From contig NC_049992.1 of assembly GCF_000003815.2 (NCBI RefSeq), positions 12,678,354-12,742,353 on the forward strand: a stretch of DNA of 64,000 bases. Reading direction: 5' to 3'. The position numbers were made by a program, and so were the translations under genes. This document shows, piece by piece, positions 61,601 through 64,000 of this stretch. The notes beneath the pieces are model-generated. The model saw only the letters and a list, made by a program, of their open reading frames with translations. It had not been told where the DNA came from and made no database searches. This stretch comes from Branchiostoma floridae (Eukaryota > Chordata > Leptocardii > Amphioxiformes > Branchiostomatidae). The first letter of the stretch is position 1. The number at the start of each line of letters is the position of its first letter.

Positions 61601-63460
61601 CTGCTCATCAACCCGCTGGTGTTCTACCTGCCGCCCGACTCCGGAGAGAGGATGGGCTTCTGCATGACCATCCTGCTGGCCCTGGTCGTGTTCCTGCAGC
61701 TCGTGTCCGAGTCCCTGCCGAAGACTTCCGACAACATCCCGCTCATAGGTGAGTACATTGGGGATATACATCTCATCGTAACTGCCGTGTGGTGTGCATT
61801 GAGAGGCTTTATTTGTCCATTAGCTGTGATGCAAATTCTGAATTGTACACTGCTAATCTTCCTGGACATAAAATTACACACATGACATGACATAACGTAA
61901 CACATACAAATACTTACAATTATTTACAGTTCAAATCATTCCATGTGGATATGGATCTATATATGGAAGTCTTCTATATAGACTATTTTTTCAGAAGGTT
62001 GATGACTACAATTTTCCTTCATTGTAGGTGACCTCCTTGCTTGACGAAACTGACGAGTGGGAATTTATCTGTTTTTTTTCTTTGCTAACTCCCGACAACG
62101 TTCCGCTCATAGGTGAACATAGGGTTAATGACCCGCCCTGAGGCGTAGCGGACGAGGTCGTTTATGAGGTGGTTTATAGGAACCGCCATGAATTATGGCA
62201 CCGTATACACCGAAGGAAAGGGGGTCATTAACGTTATCATCATATAGACATTGCCGAATATCTAGACATGACGACTCCGGAGAGCGCATTACGTTAGCCC
62301 ATAGACGAGATCCAGTTTGTTCGTCCGGCCCTTTTTTTTGCTGGCCAGGGTGGATTCTTGCTCTCCCTACCTTTCAAAACTTGTTACCTATGTGGCTGGG
62401 TGATAAAATCTCACCAGCACTTCCTGCACTTTTCGTATACAGCACTGTTTGCGATCTATCTCTATATACTACAAACGCGTCCGAACTGCCGCCATTTTGT
62501 TCACTCATTCGCGGTATGTGTGGCTCTCGTTCCCAGAGTTGTAAGTCTTCTACTCACAAATCATGTACAGTACTCTGAGAACGAGACCTATGCCCGTATT
62601 TTTTAACCAATGGGAACCTTGGAAAAAGCAGGTGGTTATGGCCTCATAATCACCTGGTCTATGGGGGAAATGGAGCCTTCTGATCCACGGCGCCTGGCTA
62701 TATGATTATAAAATATATCTCCTCGATACCTTTGAAGTCTCCTTAAGTGCAAAGAGGCTCCATGTGAAGTGCAAATGTATGTTTATCAAAGTTGATAACT
62801 GAAACGTTCCTTCATCGTTGCCATCAAATGTCCTTTTGACGCCACTGGAGTTAACCTCTTCTTTCCTTACTAATTACAGGGAAGTTCTTTGCCGGAACCA
62901 TCTTCCTGCTTGGTCTAACCGCTATGGCCAACATCATCATCCTGCACCTGTACTACCAAAGGCCTGGGTCAAAAGCAGTACACCCTGTCATCCGCAAGAT
63001 CTTCCTCGTGTACCTCGCCAAAATCTTCTGCGTTACTAACTCGTCGGAACAGGACGACGACGAGAAGGATGGAAACGACAGCCCGGACACTTTGAAGATA
63101 TCAAACCCGTTCGTGGACCTGACCCAGACGTTCCCCTTCGGCGGCTCGGCACCGAACTCTCCCGACCCTGGCTCCCGGGACTACGGCACCTGGGACTGCT
63201 CCGGACGGGTCCGAAGGAGAGAGCCTCCGCGAGTCACCTTCAACCTCGAGGCGATGCAGACCAACTCCTTGATCTACCTGAAGGAAATCCTGCGAGCGGT
63301 GAACGTCATCGTCAAAGACATCAAGGAGCAAAGAGCGGATGAGCACGTGGAGCTGGAGTGGAGGGATGTGGCGATGATAATGGACCGCGTGGCTCTGTTC
63401 TTCGTCATAGTGGCAACGGTCGCGCTCTCCATGGCCATTTTGTTGTTTAGTGGTTTGTAG
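55657..63460 (+). CDS. Nicotinic acetylcholine receptor subunit, alpha type (tandem copy 2)
   Basis: Ligand-gated cation channel subunit, 492 residues from eight exons: 55657-55717, 58707-58846, 59640-59684, 59943-60052, 60544-60722, 61048-61193, 61532-61748 and 62880-63460. Signal peptide MAPGFLQVAVFVLIYFFCQK. Loop D Trp79, loop A WIPDIYLYN, Cys-loop C154-C168, loop B Trp175 and loop C FYSCCPEPYP with vicinal C218-C219. M1 is at about 237-259 and M2 about 267-288, with Glu266 at -1', Gly269 at 2' and Glu287 at 20'. M4 is at the extreme C-terminus, about 468-490. The M3-M4 loop is longer than in copy 1 and acidic at its start (SSEQDDDEKDGND). Exons 2-5 match copy 1 in length exactly. The intron near loop C falls 15 codons later than in copy 1, and the last two exons of copy 1 are one exon here. 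Family certain; subtype unknown. Confidence 0.95.
55718..56655. other. nAChR copy 2 intron 1, first part
   Basis: AT-rich. No exon-like frame is supported. Confidence 0.55.
56661..56879. mobile_element. MITE family M, copy 3 (nAChR copy 2 intron 1)
   Basis: Inner arms CACTGCGGGGTTCGTTCA and CGAACCCCGCAGTGACGC, then GCTTGACACAAGTGCGGTG, match copy 2 at 48201-48417 almost base for base in the right half, in the same orientation. The left outer end appears to have a small deletion. Confidence 0.85.
56880..58700. other. nAChR copy 2 intron 1, remainder
   Basis: AT-rich intronic sequence with no recognisable feature. Confidence 0.55.
58896..59147. mobile_element. MITE with perfect 33-bp TIRs (nAChR copy 2 intron 2)
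   Basis: GCACGTCACCGGAACGTACT followed by GCGCCTGCGCGAA (58896-58928) is repeated without mismatch as its reverse complement at 59115-59147. Weaker complementarity extends outward (GTTTCAACAA at the left, GCTTCAAC at the right). Non-coding. Confidence 0.9.
60148..60304. mobile_element. MITE-like inverted repeat (nAChR copy 2 intron 4)
   Basis: Ends ATTCAAATACAGTTCAATCT and AGATTGAATTGTATTTGAAT are inverted with one mismatch. A copy of ATGAAGGTTAGACATCCAG lies just upstream at about 60117. Confidence 0.75.
62091..62125 (+). pseudogene. Relic copy of the 3' end of nAChR exon 7 in intron 7
   Basis: CCGACAACGTTCCGCTCATA followed by GGTGAACATAGGG repeats the end of exon 7 and its donor (61730-61762: CCGACAACATCCCGCTCATA, then GGTGAGTACATTGGG) with few changes. 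It would code SDNVPLIG in place of SDNIPLIG. The donor GT is kept, but no upstream coding sequence is attached. Confidence 0.6.
62126..62875. other. nAChR copy 2 intron 7, remainder
   Basis: Contains an inverted pair GTTAATGACCC (about 62123) and GGGGTCATTAAC (about 62221) that may bound a small element. A GACTCCGGAGAGCGCAT near 62272 resembles the DSGER codons of exon 7. Nothing else is supported. Confidence 0.4.
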
Positions 63461-64000
63461 TACAAACCAACAACCGCTGCGTATTAAAGTTGAACACTTG
63501 AGGGCCTACGACCTCAATGTACTTGATGCGTGTAGCGACAACTAAGATGTCAAAAAGAAGCCCCCAATTGTAAAGTGGGTCATCTATATGAACAAATGTT
63601 CGCCAGTCCTTTCTGAGTCCAAATTTCTTTATCAGGTAGCAAATTTGAGATCGATTGGATCTGTGGACAGAGGGCAGCCACGGCATTACCGAATACCGAC
63701 CGAAAATCTCACACCCTCTCGCGGAACAATTTTGCGCACGCTGTTCACGCTTTGCCATCTTATACATGTATGGCCGCCATATCGGAAATTTGTAATCTGA
63801 ACGCTGATTGGCTTGTGCCAAATAAGGAAAGCTCGTTAATATTTATAACCAAGGCACCTCAAGAGTTAAAAACCTCAAGGTAATTGGCAGAGTCGACCAA
63901 AGGAATACTGTATAGCCGCGGGATGGCTCTGCGAAGGAGAATGTTTGACATAGGCACTTGTACATATCGCTTTTCTGTGATTAGAAATTGTGTGCTTTAG
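63461..64000. other. 3' flank of nAChR copy 2, no gene seen
   Basis: An ATTAAA at about 63483 is a weak poly(A) candidate. A minus-strand open frame (63447-63821) has no recognisable motif. ATTGGC and TATTTATAACC near 63808-63850 could be promoter-like for a gene to the right, but this is speculative. Confidence 0.4.

Noticed and set aside
61507-61905. Alternative frames over nAChR copy 2 exon 7
   Set aside because: Shadows. The M1-M2 coding frame is unmistakable.
63447-63821. 124-codon minus-strand frame after nAChR copy 2
   Set aside because: No motif, no signal for a gene, and it overlaps the nAChR 3' end.

Overview
This window is animal nuclear DNA. Genes are split by introns with GT..AG boundaries, exons are short, and introns and spacers are full of short inverted-repeat elements and tRNA-derived SINEs; there is one assembly gap. 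Gene content fits an invertebrate deuterostome, most likely a lancelet (Branchiostoma): an NPFF-type peptide GPCR, divergent tandem nicotinic receptor subunits, and a vertebrate-like NIP7. The species call is inference. No prokaryotic features are present.

Layout. 1-2,040 (+): the 3' half of a neuropeptide FF/RFamide-type GPCR. 2,500-12,000: gene-poor DNA with CA/TG microsatellites, a GCGC-palindrome repeat block, a MITE and a CACGTG minisatellite. 12,115-18,854 (-): a complete two-exon, 251-residue multi-copy neuropeptide precursor, the most interesting item. It has a signal peptide and eight repeats of the type xPIDSIxGGxGLPIS, separated mostly by KR/RR-type sites, and resembles pedal peptide/orcokinin precursors. 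18,900-28,600: repeats and no recognised gene. 28,647-34,245 (-): a five-exon, 455-residue basic protein I cannot name. It is divergently paired with NIP7 (35,003-37,398, +), a five-exon, 180-residue 60S ribosome biogenesis factor. 37,400-43,700: SINEs, the N gap (39,333-39,765), a LINE 3' end and a nested MITE.

43,791-50,292 and 55,657-63,460 (both +): two tandem nicotinic acetylcholine receptor subunit genes of alpha type. Both have a Cys-loop, vicinal cysteines in loop C and four membrane segments. Exons 2-5 have identical lengths (140, 45, 110 and 179 nt), which shows duplication from one ancestor. They differ in intron placement around loop C, in the fusion of the last two exons, and in the pore-mouth residue 20'. 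At least three copies of one MITE family lie in the introns of these two genes.

The genes do not form one pathway, but three of the six belong to neuronal or peptidergic signalling. All exon boundaries were read by eye from splice consensus, reading phase and family conservation. No database search or transcript evidence was available.
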